64,000 nt of DNA from Glycomyces tenuis DSM 44171 (GTDB taxonomy: Bacteria > Actinomycetota > Actinomycetes > Mycobacteriales > Micromonosporaceae), in the NCBI RefSeq assembly GCF_000427885.1, contig NZ_ATYW01000008.1, positions 133,595-197,594 of the forward strand, in the 5' to 3' direction. Under the pieces are notes generated by a model, which saw only the letters and a list, made by a program, of their open reading frames with translations, ran no database searches and had not been told where the DNA came from. The translations under genes and the position numbers were made by a program. Below, one piece after another: positions 43,726 to 51,897 of the stretch. How positions within the stretch are numbered: the first letter of the stretch is position 1; every line of letters starts with the position of its first letter.

Positions 43726-46700
43726 TCAGCGAGGGCTCCTTCGGGTTCTGGCGGTCCATGTCTGCGCAGCGGCGCGGGCGACCCGGAGAACGGTCTCCTC
43801 CTGCTGCTTGTCGACGTCAATGAACCGGGCGTGGTGCAGATGGAGGACCGAGGCCAGGGTCGAATCGACGTTCGGCCGGTCGGTTCCGAACAGCTGAATG
43901 CGGTAGGCCGTCAACGCGTTGCCGCGGCGTCGCCAGGAGTCGAGGACGGCTGTGCCGGTGGGGTAGGAGGCGAGGCTCCCTCGGTCGGCTTCGGCATCGA
44001 GGAGCCGGGCGAGTTCGCCGGTGAGTGCTCGGTCCAAAGGTGGGCCGTGGCGGTCGACATGGTCGTTGAGCCAGCGCATGCCTTCGTCGACGCTGCCGGT
44101 GAAGCCGATGCACAGGTCGATCAGGCTGGCCGCGCACAGTGCCACCTGTGAGTCGGCCTTGCGGGCGGCGAGGTGGCGGAGTTGGGCGCGGGCGGCCGCA
44201 GAGTCGGCGATGAAGAAGTCTTCGGCGGAGGCCATGGTCGGGCCGGGCCCGAAGCGACCGGTCTCTGGGCGGTAGGTGTCGAGCTGGAGGTCGCTGATCA
44301 GATGGCATCGGCGTAGTTCGGCAGCCCAGTTGCCGAGGTGTTCGGCGGCGTTGCCGTAGCCGGTGGTCTCGCTCAGTCGGATGCGGAGACGCAGGTGGGG
44401 TCTGGGGTCGCGGTAGCGCAGATACCACCATGCTGGTTCGTCCGGCCAGTCGTCGAAGAGGCGTGGCAGCCGATCGGCAAGGAGGTGGGTGAGGCGGTCG
44501 GGATGGCCGTAGAGCTTGGCAGAAAGCCAGGCGCCGTGCCCGGGGAGGTGCTCGGGGGTGGGATCGGTCAGTGCAGGGGGCGGCGATTGGGTGATCGCGA
44601 TGGGTGGTTCATTCGCGGCGAGGGGGAGGGTGATTTCGTGGGCGCGGCCGTCGATCCATCCGAGGTCGGTATCGGTGGGCGCTTCGCGGAGTATCGCAAT
44701 GCCGGAGCGATCGAGTTCGGATCGCACCAGCCGAAGGTGGGCGGTGTTCTCGAGGTCGACGCGGTGGCGGATATTAGACTCGCCCAGGAACACGATGCTC
44801 GGGATGCGGTACCGCTGGCGCACCCGATCCCAGGCGTCGGACCATTCGGGCCACGAGCTGTCTCGTCCCGGTAGCCGGTCGGTGGTGATCGTCCATCGGG
44901 CGATCGAGATGATGCTGCGGCCGGATCGGATCCGGGGGACGAAGGGCAGGGCTGCAGCGGCTCCCCAATCGAACGGGGCATAGACGGCGGCGCGGGCTCG
45001 GGGCAGTTCGCTCAGGAACCGCTGGAGCGGATGCAGCCGGGTCGTTTGCTCGATCGCATTGGGGACCAGTGGCTCGATAACTCGTCCATCCTGGAGCGAT
45101 ACCAGACGAAGTCCACTGAGGTCGGCGGTGACGGCGAGGTCGTCGATGTCCAAGTACAGGAGGCGGCCTGCAGGGTATTCGCCCAATGCGAACGTTCGGG
45201 CCAGGAGGACGGGAACGCGGCCGACGTTCGCGGTGCGGGTGTACAGCGGCGGACCGGACAGTTGCACCAGAGCCGCTTCCGCGGTGGTCGTTGGCAGGCC
45301 ACTCATGGCCCGTGCGATCTCCTCGTGCTCGGGTCCGTCCAGCATGTGGAGGAATCGCCCGGTGATGGTTCCCGCCGCTCGACCCGCGCGCTCGATCACG
45401 AGGGCGAACCGGCCGCCATCGATGGCCGTCGGGTCGGCAGCGCGCAGGTGGAAGCTGATCTCCGCGTGTGGTGGAACCCCGGACGTATCGGCTGGTTCGG
45501 CGGCGAGGTCGCGGAGCGTCCGATCGTCCAGATCGATTGTCGTGCAACCGTCGGCTGTGGCGCGTTGGGCCAGGGCCATCAGGCTCCTGTCACGGTCGGT
45601 CAGCGCCTGGGACGGTCCTGACAGAAGCGAGTCGCGATAGCCGGCGGGGAACCCGAGTCCTGATCCGGGGTCGACCAGGTCGCGGACGCGGATGCAGGCG
45701 CCAAGTCCGTATCGTTCGAGGAACTGGTGGTGGTAGTCGATCCAGGAGGGAAAGCCCCCGGGATATCTGGTCAAGCGCCGCAACAGGGTGGCCGCGTGTT
45801 CGGCCTCGGCTATGACGCGGCGCGGAAGTTCGACCCGATCGGCAATACGCACATCGACGGCGATTGGCTGCTCAGCTCGGTCGGTGATGGCTCGCATCTG
45901 TTCGGCCGCACGGGTGAGCGCCGTACGGCGTTCCTTCCCTCCGGTGGTGCGTTCGGCTTCGGCGAGCGCGCGGTGCGCTCTCCGTAGAGCGGGAAGGTCG
46001 GCAACCGTATGCTCGCCCGGACCGCGGTCGATCGTGACCAGTTCGGCGATCACGCGGCCCAACGGGTCGGTGTCGGTCATCGGGGGTCTGAGGGAGGTCA
46101 GGAGTAGTCGCTGGGCAACTAGTGACCGCAGCATCGACTCGATGACCTCGGGTGCGGTGTCCGGGAACTCGGCTCCGAGTTTCGCGGCCAGGTCGCTATA
46201 GGCGATGGGGTCTCCAGCGATCCGCATGACGGTGGCAACGGCCTCGGTATACCGGATCGAGACCTGGATCGGCCCGCTCGAGTCCCGGCTGCTCGCCGCT
46301 GTGGTCAACACCAGCCTCCCGCTGGTGACGAAGGCGAGGTTGTTGGCCACGACGTGCAGGTGTCTCAGCAGTTCCGGGTCCGATTCGAGACGGTCGACCA
46401 CCGCGCCCAGCCATACGGCGTCGGGGCGCGCTGCGATGCGATAGGCCGGGTCGTGGTGCACCGTGAGCTTCTGGCCGATGCTGATGGGCGCGATTCCGGC
46501 GAACAGGCCGAAGGGAGTGGCGCGGGTCGTCATCCGCAGCCGGTAGCGCAGCAGGGCCGCTGCCGCCCGCCGGATCTGGCGGGCGTTTCCGCCCTTTCCG
46601 GAACTGATCGCCTCGATCCGCCGCGCCAGTACCGGACTCGCGATCTCGATGGCTGCGGCCACCTCCTCATCAGCCCAGACCGCCACGATCCACGCGCGCG

Positions 46701-46812
46701 CTCGTTCAGTGGAGGCTGCGTCAACGTCGGCCAACTCCACCGGAGGATCGGGCACCGCCGCAGCGAAGCAGGTCGTCGCGCGCAATTGCCCGGGGCCGGC
46801 AATTCGGTACAT
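43726..46812 (-). CDS. lanB: Full-length lantibiotic dehydratase (LanB)
   Basis: 1028 residues, full size. The N-terminal glutamylation domain (about 1-690) carries RYRLRMTTRATPFGLFAG near 95-110, a strong LanB signature. The C-terminal elimination domain (about 745-1020) has WLSAKLYGHPDRLTHLL and WWYLRYRDPRPHLRLRI. The enzyme dehydrates Ser/Thr using glutamyl-tRNA. It begins 72 nt after the precursor stop, beyond a strong hairpin. Confidence 0.92.
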   Translation of the reverse strand: MYRIAGPGQLRATTCFAAAVPDPPVELADVDAASTERARAWIVAVWADEEVAAAIEIASPVLARRIEAISSGKGGNARQIRRAAAALLRYRLRMTTRATPFGLFAGIAPISIGQKLTVHHDPAYRIAARPDAVWLGAVVDRLESDPELLRHLHVVANNLAFVTSGRLVLTTAASSRDSSGPIQVSIRYTEAVATVMRIAGDPIAYSDLAAKLGAEFPDTAPEVIESMLRSLVAQRLLLTSLRPPMTDTDPLGRVIAELVTIDRGPGEHTVADLPALRRAHRALAEAERTTGGKERRTALTRAAEQMRAITDRAEQPIAVDVRIADRVELPRRVIAEAEHAATLLRRLTRYPGGFPSWIDYHHQFLERYGLGACIRVRDLVDPGSGLGFPAGYRDSLLSGPSQALTDRDRSLMALAQRATADGCTTIDLDDRTLRDLAAEPADTSGVPPHAEISFHLRAADPTAIDGGRFALVIERAGRAAGTITGRFLHMLDGPEHEEIARAMSGLPTTTAEAALVQLSGPPLYTRTANVGRVPVLLARTFALGEYPAGRLLYLDIDDLAVTADLSGLRLVSLQDGRVIEPLVPNAIEQTTRLHPLQRFLSELPRARAAVYAPFDWGAAAALPFVPRIRSGRSIISIARWTITTDRLPGRDSSWPEWSDAWDRVRQRYRIPSIVFLGESNIRHRVDLENTAHLRLVRSELDRSGIAILREAPTDTDLGWIDGRAHEITLPLAANEPPIAITQSPPPALTDPTPEHLPGHGAWLSAKLYGHPDRLTHLLADRLPRLFDDWPDEPAWWYLRYRDPRPHLRLRIRLSETTGYGNAAEHLGNWAAELRRCHLISDLQLDTYRPETGRFGPGPTMASAEDFFIADSAAARAQLRHLAARKADSQVALCAASLIDLCIGFTGSVDEGMRWLNDHVDRHGPPLDRALTGELARLLDAEADRGSLASYPTGTAVLDSWRRRGNALTAYRIQLFGTDRPNVDSTLASVLHLHHARFIDVDKQQEETVLRVARAAAQTWTARTRRSPR

Positions 46813-46843
46813 GGTGATGCGTCCTCTCGTGGCCTGCAGGGCG

Positions 46844-46875
46844 ACCGCCGGCCCCGCGAAGGCGGGGCCGGCGGT
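46844..46875 (-). terminator. Hairpin between precursor and lanB
   Basis: Perfect 14-bp GC arms (ACCGCCGGCCCCGC) with a 4-nt loop, about 10 nt after the precursor stop and without a long T-run. It probably acts as a partial terminator or mRNA stabiliser that raises precursor over enzyme expression. Confidence 0.7.
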
Positions 46876-46884
46876 CTGGGGGGA

Positions 46885-47046
46885 TCAGGGGCAGCTGCTG
46901 CAAGCGCTCTCGCAGGTGTGCCCGCAGTTGTCGCTGGTGTCGTAGAGGACCGACCCCAGGTCGGGACTGGCCTCGATGATGCTGATGTCCAGGTCGAAGG
47001 CCGTCTCGTCGGTCTTGTCGACCTCAGCGGCGGTCTGGCTGGCCAT
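46885..47046 (-). CDS. FxLD family lanthipeptide precursor
   Basis: 53 residues from the ATG at 47046 (GAAGGAGAAAAC upstream). The acidic leader contains FDLDI at 17-21, the family's FxLD motif. The C-terminal region from about residue 37 reads TSDNCGHTCESACSSCP, with four Cys (41, 45, 49, 52) and six Ser/Thr able to form up to four thioether rings. The sequence lies between the methyltransferase and lanB. The protease and cleavage site are not evident. Confidence 0.9.
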   Translation of the reverse strand: MASQTAAEVDKTDETAFDLDISIIEASPDLGSVLYDTSDNCGHTCESACSSCP

Positions 47047-47106
47047 GTTTTCTCCTTCGTTGTTCGAGTTTGGTTCTGGACGACCTGGCCGGATCGGCGG
47101 GAGCGC

Positions 47107-48351
47107 CTAGGGCCAGGAGACGGAGACGCGGCTGTGCCGCTTTTCGATGACCAGCCCGCGCGGCAGGTCACCATCCAGTGCGTGCTTGGGATGGACCTCG
47201 AAGTGCGGTCCAGCTCCATGGCGCTGGCCGCGGTCCCAGCTGCGGACGTGCCCCACGAGCCGGTCGGCGAGGTCGGCGGCGTGTGGTCCATGGGCGAAGG
47301 CACCGAACTCTCGGGATTGACCGTCAGCGACGGTCGGGCGCCAGGCGAGGTAGGCGAAGGAGTCGCAGTCCCAGATGGCCGACATGCCCCACCGCTTGGC
47401 CAGATCGATCAGATCCGACTGGTACCCGGCATCCGTTGTGACCAGGTAGCCGTAGCTCTGCGAGGCGGTCGCGATCCACATGTCCAGGTCGTCCCATGCC
47501 TCCATGCCACCGATGACCACCCCTGACCACGCCTCGTGGCGGTCAGTGGTGAGCGCTTCGCACAGAGGCTCGGCTTCGATCGGCTGCCGATCATCGATTC
47601 TGAGTGCGATGTCGTCCCCGGCCAGGCCGACCAGGCGCTGGCGGAACTCGCCGACGCCCTGGATGGGGACGAAGCCGCACAGTTCGAATTCGCGGCTGCT
47701 CAGGTGGTTGCCGGTGCGTTCGAAGACGAACGAGCGTGCCAGGCCTCGCATCCGCAGCGGCACGACCAGGAGGCCGCCGTCAGTGAGTTGGTTGATCCAG
47801 GCCGGGGGGATGTCAGGGGCGGAGACGGTGACGATGATGCGGTCGAACGGTGCATGCTGTTCGGCGCCGAATTCGCCGTCTGCGCGCACGACGGTGACCA
47901 GGTCGTCATAACCGGCATCGGCCAGGCCCCGCTCGGCGCGGGCGCAGACGTCAGGGTCGATGTCGAGTGTGACCACCGCACCGTTGGGACCGACCAGCTC
48001 GGCCATGAGCGCGGCGTTGTATCCTCCCGATCCGATCTCGAGCAGCCGCATGCCCGGTTCGATCTGAGCCTGTTGCAGCATCATCGCCTGCAACCACGGC
48101 GCAGAGACCGAGCTGATCGCCACCCCCTGCTTATCGCGCTTCATGATCGGCGAGTCGTCTGCATATGCCTCATCGAGGCCGACGTCCGGTACGAACAAGT
48201 GCCTGGGCACGGTCCTCACGGCCTCCAGGATCAGCTCGTCGACAGACCTGCCAATGGCGGCACGGTTCTTGATGATCGACTCGGCGAGTGCCTGCCGGAG
48301 ATGCGCGGCAGTGGCATCCTCGTCGGTCATGATCGATTCAGCGTTGGTCAC
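47107..48351 (-). CDS. FxLD-system methyltransferase (isoaspartyl-type fold)
   Basis: 414 residues from a GTG at 48351 (AAGGAGGAACAC upstream). The PCMT-like core (about 20-240) has VPRHLFVP, SVSAPWLQAMMLQQA, LLEIGSGGYNAALMAEL (SAM-binding) and VTLDIDPDV. The C-terminal 170 residues are the extension typical of the FxLD-system methyltransferase. Related LanM-type O-methyltransferases convert an Asp of the peptide to an aspartimide/isoaspartate; the precursor has Asp29, Asp36 and Asp39 as candidates. It overlaps the 48338 gene. Confidence 0.88.
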   Translation of the reverse strand: MTNAESIMTDEDATAAHLRQALAESIIKNRAAIGRSVDELILEAVRTVPRHLFVPDVGLDEAYADDSPIMKRDKQGVAISSVSAPWLQAMMLQQAQIEPGMRLLEIGSGGYNAALMAELVGPNGAVVTLDIDPDVCARAERGLADAGYDDLVTVVRADGEFGAEQHAPFDRIIVTVSAPDIPPAWINQLTDGGLLVVPLRMRGLARSFVFERTGNHLSSREFELCGFVPIQGVGEFRQRLVGLAGDDIALRIDDRQPIEAEPLCEALTTDRHEAWSGVVIGGMEAWDDLDMWIATASQSYGYLVTTDAGYQSDLIDLAKRWGMSAIWDCDSFAYLAWRPTVADGQSREFGAFAHGPHAADLADRLVGHVRSWDRGQRHGAGPHFEVHPKHALDGDLPRGLVIEKRHSRVSVSWP

Positions 48352-48811
48352 GTGTTCCTCCTTGTTCGTGATGTGCATCTGTGAGCCCCGCTCCTGGCGG
48401 CGCGGTGAGGCCGGTCCCGTACCGAGGGAAGTTCATGCTGGGTCGGCTGTTCCTGGACCAGTAGACAACGAAGGTCTTGAAGTCCCGGTGGATCGCCACC
48501 GGTAGCAACGGGTCGAGCGGCTGGGTGTCGGTCACGCACCACCACACCACCATGGCCAGGTCGACCATGCTGACGACCTCGTCGCCGTGCGGGTGGTCGA
48601 ATCGCCTGTCGCTCGGGTCGAGGATCAATTGCGGGCTCTTGCCGATGTCCCAGCGGATGATGCCGACTGTGGACCGGAAGTCCGAGTTGCGGCACAGCCA
48701 CATAGCCCGCTCGTCGTGGTAGTGGACACTCAGCCACTCATCACCGGTCAGGACGCGCCCCAGTTCCTTGCCAGGGAGAATCTGCGGCCGCTGTTCCTTC
48801 GTGTGCTTCAT
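48338..48811 (-). CDS. Hypothetical protein before the FxLD methyltransferase
   Basis: 157 residues from the ATG at 48811. Beta-rich middle (VGIIRWDIGKSPQLIL, MVDLAMVVWWCVTDTQP) without known motif. Its 3' end overlaps the methyltransferase start by 14 nt, so the two are coupled. A 13-bp-arm hairpin at 48868-48907 lies upstream. Confidence 0.65.
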   Translation of the reverse strand: MKHTKEQRPQILPGKELGRVLTGDEWLSVHYHDERAMWLCRNSDFRSTVGIIRWDIGKSPQLILDPSDRRFDHPHGDEVVSMVDLAMVVWWCVTDTQPLDPLLPVAIHRDFKTFVVYWSRNSRPSMNFPRYGTGLTAPPGAGLTDAHHEQGGTRDQR

Positions 48812-48867
48812 TGAGGTCGGCCCCTTCCGGTCGAAGTGTCGAATCAGATCGACGGAAGTCTCGGATT

Positions 48868-48907
48868 GGGCCGACCGCGCCAGATCAGGACGGTGCGCGG
48901 TCGGCCC
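48868..48907 (-). terminator. Long-armed hairpin inside the lanthipeptide locus
   Basis: Perfect 13-bp arms (GGGCCGACCGCGC) around a 14-nt loop, between the 48937 gene and the 48811 gene. No T-run follows on the minus strand. It may separate the two small upstream genes from the modification genes. Confidence 0.5.
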
Positions 48908-48936
48908 TGCCGGTTGGAGGCAGCCCTGCAAGGTCG

Positions 48937-49398
48937 TCATCGTGCTGCACTCCCGGCATACTTCTGGCACTGTGGACACCAGGCTCGGTCACGGTCATGA
49001 CGGGCCGGTTGATAGCGCCAGCCTGCCGCCTCTACCCGGCGCACCATGTCTCCGTAACCGAGGTAGGAGACCGTCAGCCGCGCCGGGCAGTGGCAGCACG
49101 ACACCGAGCCGGCCCGGGGCACGCCCACCCGTTCCCCGGCCTGCTCAGCGCCCGAATTGTGGTCATGGAACTCGACATCGTGGTGGCTGCGTTCGATGTT
49201 GATGAGGGCGGCTGCGGCGGTCTCGGGAGGAACAAAGGTGACCGCCGCAGCCGCCGGATTGGAAGCCGCCGTCTCGCAGCGCCGCGGAGGGTCGGCTTCC
49301 CGCTCGCCGCCTGTCCCCGCAGCTGGTGCGGTCGGGATGGTGAACGGCAGGTTCGAGTCGATGGAGGTCCGCGCGGCGGGGCTTGAGACTCCGTTCAT
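48937..49398 (-). CDS. Hypothetical protein with paired Cys motifs
   Basis: 153 residues from the ATG at 49398, overlapping the stop of the 49395-49781 gene (ATGA). The N-terminal half is low-complexity Ala/Thr/Pro. The C-terminal half has SCCHCPARL and later WCPQCQKYAG, which could bind one zinc. Unknown family; likely translated only by coupling. Confidence 0.5.
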   Translation of the reverse strand: MNGVSSPAARTSIDSNLPFTIPTAPAAGTGGEREADPPRRCETAASNPAAAAVTFVPPETAAAALINIERSHHDVEFHDHNSGAEQAGERVGVPRAGSVSCCHCPARLTVSYLGYGDMVRRVEAAGWRYQPARHDRDRAWCPQCQKYAGSAAR

Positions 49399-49781
49399 GG
49401 CCGGGCTCCATCGCTGTGAACAGACACTGACGCTTCGCATTCGACGTCAAGGTGTTCGGCCAGTACGATTCCGGAATCGTCAGGCAAGGGCTCGCCCAAG
49501 TGAATCCTGTGGTGCAGGAGGCGGGCCGCCTTGACCAGGCCGATTGCCAGGAGGGAGTCGGATTCGACGCGCGGGTAGGCGTCGGGATGCCACTTGGCGG
49601 TAAACGTGTCCCTCGCCGCGTCCCACGTCAGCAGGCCGGTGCGGTGGGGCTTGCCTTGGCCATTGGCCTTGGCAAGGACCAGGCCATCCGTTCCTTCGGC
49701 GATGACCGTGAAGTCGTGTCCGAAGCGGGTGATCGTGCCCAAGGAGGTGCCCGGCCACAAGGATCGCGTCGGTGTCGTCAT
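49395..49781 (-). CDS. Hypothetical protein, first gene of the lanthipeptide-side operon
   Basis: 128 residues from the ATG at 49781 (GGAGGTGC about 10 nt upstream). Small beta-rich protein (GTITRFGHDFTVIAEGTDG, TGLLTWDAARDTF) followed by a helical end. No family recognised. The composite upstream element at 49839-49890 sits in its promoter region and recurs before the radical SAM and XRE genes. Confidence 0.6.
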   Translation of the reverse strand: MTTPTRSLWPGTSLGTITRFGHDFTVIAEGTDGLVLAKANGQGKPHRTGLLTWDAARDTFTAKWHPDAYPRVESDSLLAIGLVKAARLLHHRIHLGEPLPDDSGIVLAEHLDVECEASVSVHSDGARP

Positions 49782-49838
49782 CAGGTATTGCACCTCCATG
49801 GAATCGTGTTCTGGCTGTGTGTAACTCCATTCCAGCGG

Positions 49839-49890
49839 TGTCGGTTGGTGTCGGCAAGGCGCTGGCCTGGCGATTGACAATCCATTGACA
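49839..49890. promoter_or_regulatory. Composite upstream element, copy 1
   Basis: TGTCGG-N5-TGTCGGCAAG, then after about 13 nt the 19-bp block GATTGACAATCCATTGACA (49872-49890). The block itself is a direct repeat of ATTGACA. It lies between divergent genes starting at 49781 (-) and 49971 (+). The 19-bp block is identical at 53142-53160. Confidence 0.75.
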
Positions 49891-49970
49891 ACTGCGCGCT
49901 CCACCGGAACGGTTCTGGTCACCGGTAGGCTCAGCTCTCGGTGGTTCGTGCCCAACGAGGGGAGACGGTG

Positions 49971-50507
49971 GTGCAGCGCGAGGTCGAGGTGAAGTTCCGC
50001 ATTAGCGATGTTGAAGCGGTTATGGCGGTGTTCAAGGATCTGGGTGTGGACTGGTCAGACCCGCAGGCCCAGGACGACCAGGCGTATGCGCCGCGCTCCT
50101 GGTCGTATGGCATGGACAAGATCGGCGTTCCGTTTGCCCGGCTCCGCACCGAGTGCGGGGCGCACTTGTTCACCGTGAAGACGCCGCAAGCCAATGCGAT
50201 GGATTGCCTCGAGCATGAGACCCAGATCTTGGACAGGGAAGCCATGCATGCGGCACTGATAGCGATGGGGTTTGCTCCGACCGTCCGTATTGTCAAGACC
50301 CGCCGGGGTGCGAAATGGGGGCCGGTGGCCCTCTGTCTTGACGAGGTGGAGCATGCCGGGGCCTTCCTCGAACTCGAGTTGTTCACGGAGGCCGATCCGG
50401 CAGTGACGCAGCAGCGGCTCGCTGATCGGGTTCACCGGCTCGGTATCGCGGGGAGCCGGGTCACCGATACGTACGACACGCTGGTGCGCGACGCGCTCGC
50501 GGTTTAG
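49971..50507 (+). CDS. CYTH domain protein (CyaB/thiamine-triphosphatase-like)
   Basis: 178 residues from the GTG at 49971 (GAGGGGAGAC upstream). The CYTH signature ExExK is present as REVEVKF at the N-terminus. Arg/Lys-rich strands (FARLRTECGAHLFTVK, VRIVKTRRGA) and LELELFTE complete the triphosphate tunnel. Members hydrolyse triphosphates, or make cAMP, with metal ions. The gene diverges from the lanthipeptide-side operon and ends against the EEP gene (4-bp convergent overlap). Confidence 0.8.
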   Translation: MQREVEVKFRISDVEAVMAVFKDLGVDWSDPQAQDDQAYAPRSWSYGMDKIGVPFARLRTECGAHLFTVKTPQANAMDCLEHETQILDREAMHAALIAMGFAPTVRIVKTRRGAKWGPVALCLDEVEHAGAFLELELFTEADPAVTQQRLADRVHRLGIAGSRVTDTYDTLVRDALAV

Positions 50508-51298
50508 AACAAGGTCGGCGCGGATTCCGGTACCGGGCCGGCGACGGCGAGCCGGTCGGCCTCGCATTTGAAGCGGACCCGCACGGCACTGTGGTCAGTC
50601 AGGCCGAGCGTGCGGGTCTCGTGCAGGAACTCCACGCCGGCCACACACTCGGCAATCGCAGTGCCGGCGAAAACGTAGTCGTAGCGGTAGCGGTCACCGG
50701 TGCGGCCGACCCAGGTGGGCTCGTCGGCGAAGTCCGCCGCCGCGGCCAGGTCCACCAATCCGGTTTCAGCCAGGCGCGGCAGAACTTCCAATTCGAACGG
50801 CATCATTGTCCGCGCCTGCGGGCTGTCGGCGGCGACAACGTTGAAGTCCCCGGCCAGGAGCAGCCGCTCGCGGACCTCTAGATCATATGACTCGATCGCG
50901 GTCAGCAGCGCTTCAAGGAACGCCTGTTTGCGCTCGACCTTGGCCTGGCTGCGGTCACGGCTGGGCACATACACCCCGAGCACGATCGCGCTCGGCTCGG
51001 TGCCGATCGTGTGCGATGCCAGCCGGTGCGGCAGCGTCACCGACATCGGCGGCGGGATGGCCTCGCCTGGGACAAGCCGCGAGATGATCGCCGCGCCTCG
51101 ATCGCCGACGGGTCCGGTGATGTTGGTGCAGTTCCATCCGGCGCGGCGGTGGCGATCGAGGAGCATGGCGGTGCCCGGTCCGGCGCTGGTCTCGGTCAAA
51201 ACCGCCACATCGTCATCGGCCTCGGCCAGCCACTGGCCGATCCGCACCGCACGTTCGGATGCGGCGGCACCGATGTTGACCGTCACAAGGGAGAACAT
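50504..51298 (-). CDS. Endonuclease/exonuclease/phosphatase-fold protein
   Basis: 264 residues. EEP-fold motifs are visible: TVNIGA at the N-terminus, LTETSAG (metal-binding Glu), LLLAGDFNVVAAD (Asp-Asn), YRYDYVFAG and the terminal LTDHSAVRVRF (Asp-His). The substrate could be a nucleic acid, a nucleotide or a phosphoester. Its start overlaps the kinase-like gene by 16 nt; it is third in the radical SAM operon. Confidence 0.85.
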   Translation of the reverse strand: MFSLVTVNIGAAASERAVRIGQWLAEADDDVAVLTETSAGPGTAMLLDRHRRAGWNCTNITGPVGDRGAAIISRLVPGEAIPPPMSVTLPHRLASHTIGTEPSAIVLGVYVPSRDRSQAKVERKQAFLEALLTAIESYDLEVRERLLLAGDFNVVAADSPQARTMMPFELEVLPRLAETGLVDLAAAADFADEPTWVGRTGDRYRYDYVFAGTAIAECVAGVEFLHETRTLGLTDHSAVRVRFKCEADRLAVAGPVPESAPTLF

Positions 51299-51897
51299 GC
51301 CACCTCCGGGGCGTTGAACTCGGCCAAGACTGAAGCGGCGACCTCTACTGGTGTCCGATTACGACAGTCGACGACTATTTGCCGCCAGCCTTCGGTCTCA
51401 AGGAATTCGCGGGCCTCACCGTACAGCGCGAGTTCCTCGACCGGGCCGCCCGCGTTCTCCAGCCGCGAACGGGATTGGCGCTCGGTCAGCCGCTCGGCGA
51501 TGACCTCGGTGTCGTGTTCAAGGTAGACGGTCAGCGCCGGTGGGATGACGTACTGGTTGTAGGTCCAGATCTCATCGAGCGCGAGCCCGTCCAGGCGCTG
51601 GAGGACTAGGGAGGAGGGCACGTAGCGGTCGCACACGACAGTGAAGCCCGCGTTCAGGTGCGGGATGATCTCTTCTTCGACCTGGTGGGCACGGTCGGCA
51701 GCGATCGCCAAGGCCAGCGCTCGGCCAGTGAGGGTCGCCTCGGCGGTGCGCACCAGTCTCCCCAGCGGGCTTTGGCTCGGCTGCGTGGTCGCGTGGATAC
51801 GCGGATCGACGTCCCGCAATTCGGCGGCCAGGTGGGCGCACACGGTGGTCTTACCGACGCCGTTAGGTCCTTCAACGACCAGGAGACGGCCGCTCAT
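51283..51897 (-). CDS. Thymidylate-kinase-like P-loop protein
   Basis: 204 residues from the ATG at 51897. P-loop VEGPNGVGKTTVCAHL, the DR(Y/W) motif VVCDRYVPSSLV and a LID-like Arg segment ERQSRSRL match dTMP kinases. As a second, operon-embedded copy it may phosphorylate another nucleoside or a product of the radical SAM enzyme. It overlaps the radical SAM gene by ATGA. Confidence 0.85.
   Translation of the reverse strand: MSGRLLVVEGPNGVGKTTVCAHLAAELRDVDPRIHATTQPSQSPLGRLVRTAEATLTGRALALAIAADRAHQVEEEIIPHLNAGFTVVCDRYVPSSLVLQRLDGLALDEIWTYNQYVIPPALTVYLEHDTEVIAERLTERQSRSRLENAGGPVEELALYGEAREFLETEGWRQIVVDCRNRTPVEVAASVLAEFNAPEVACSPL

Larger units (their letters stand above)
40505..49781 (-). other. 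FxLD-type class I lanthipeptide gene cluster
   Basis: Minus-strand genes in transcription order: two small unknowns (49781, 49398), accessory protein (48811), FxLD methyltransferase, precursor, LanB, LanC, stand-alone dehydratase C-domain protein and a helical repeat protein. Overlaps or short gaps connect most of them. No dedicated LanT or LanP is visible. Confidence 0.8.
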
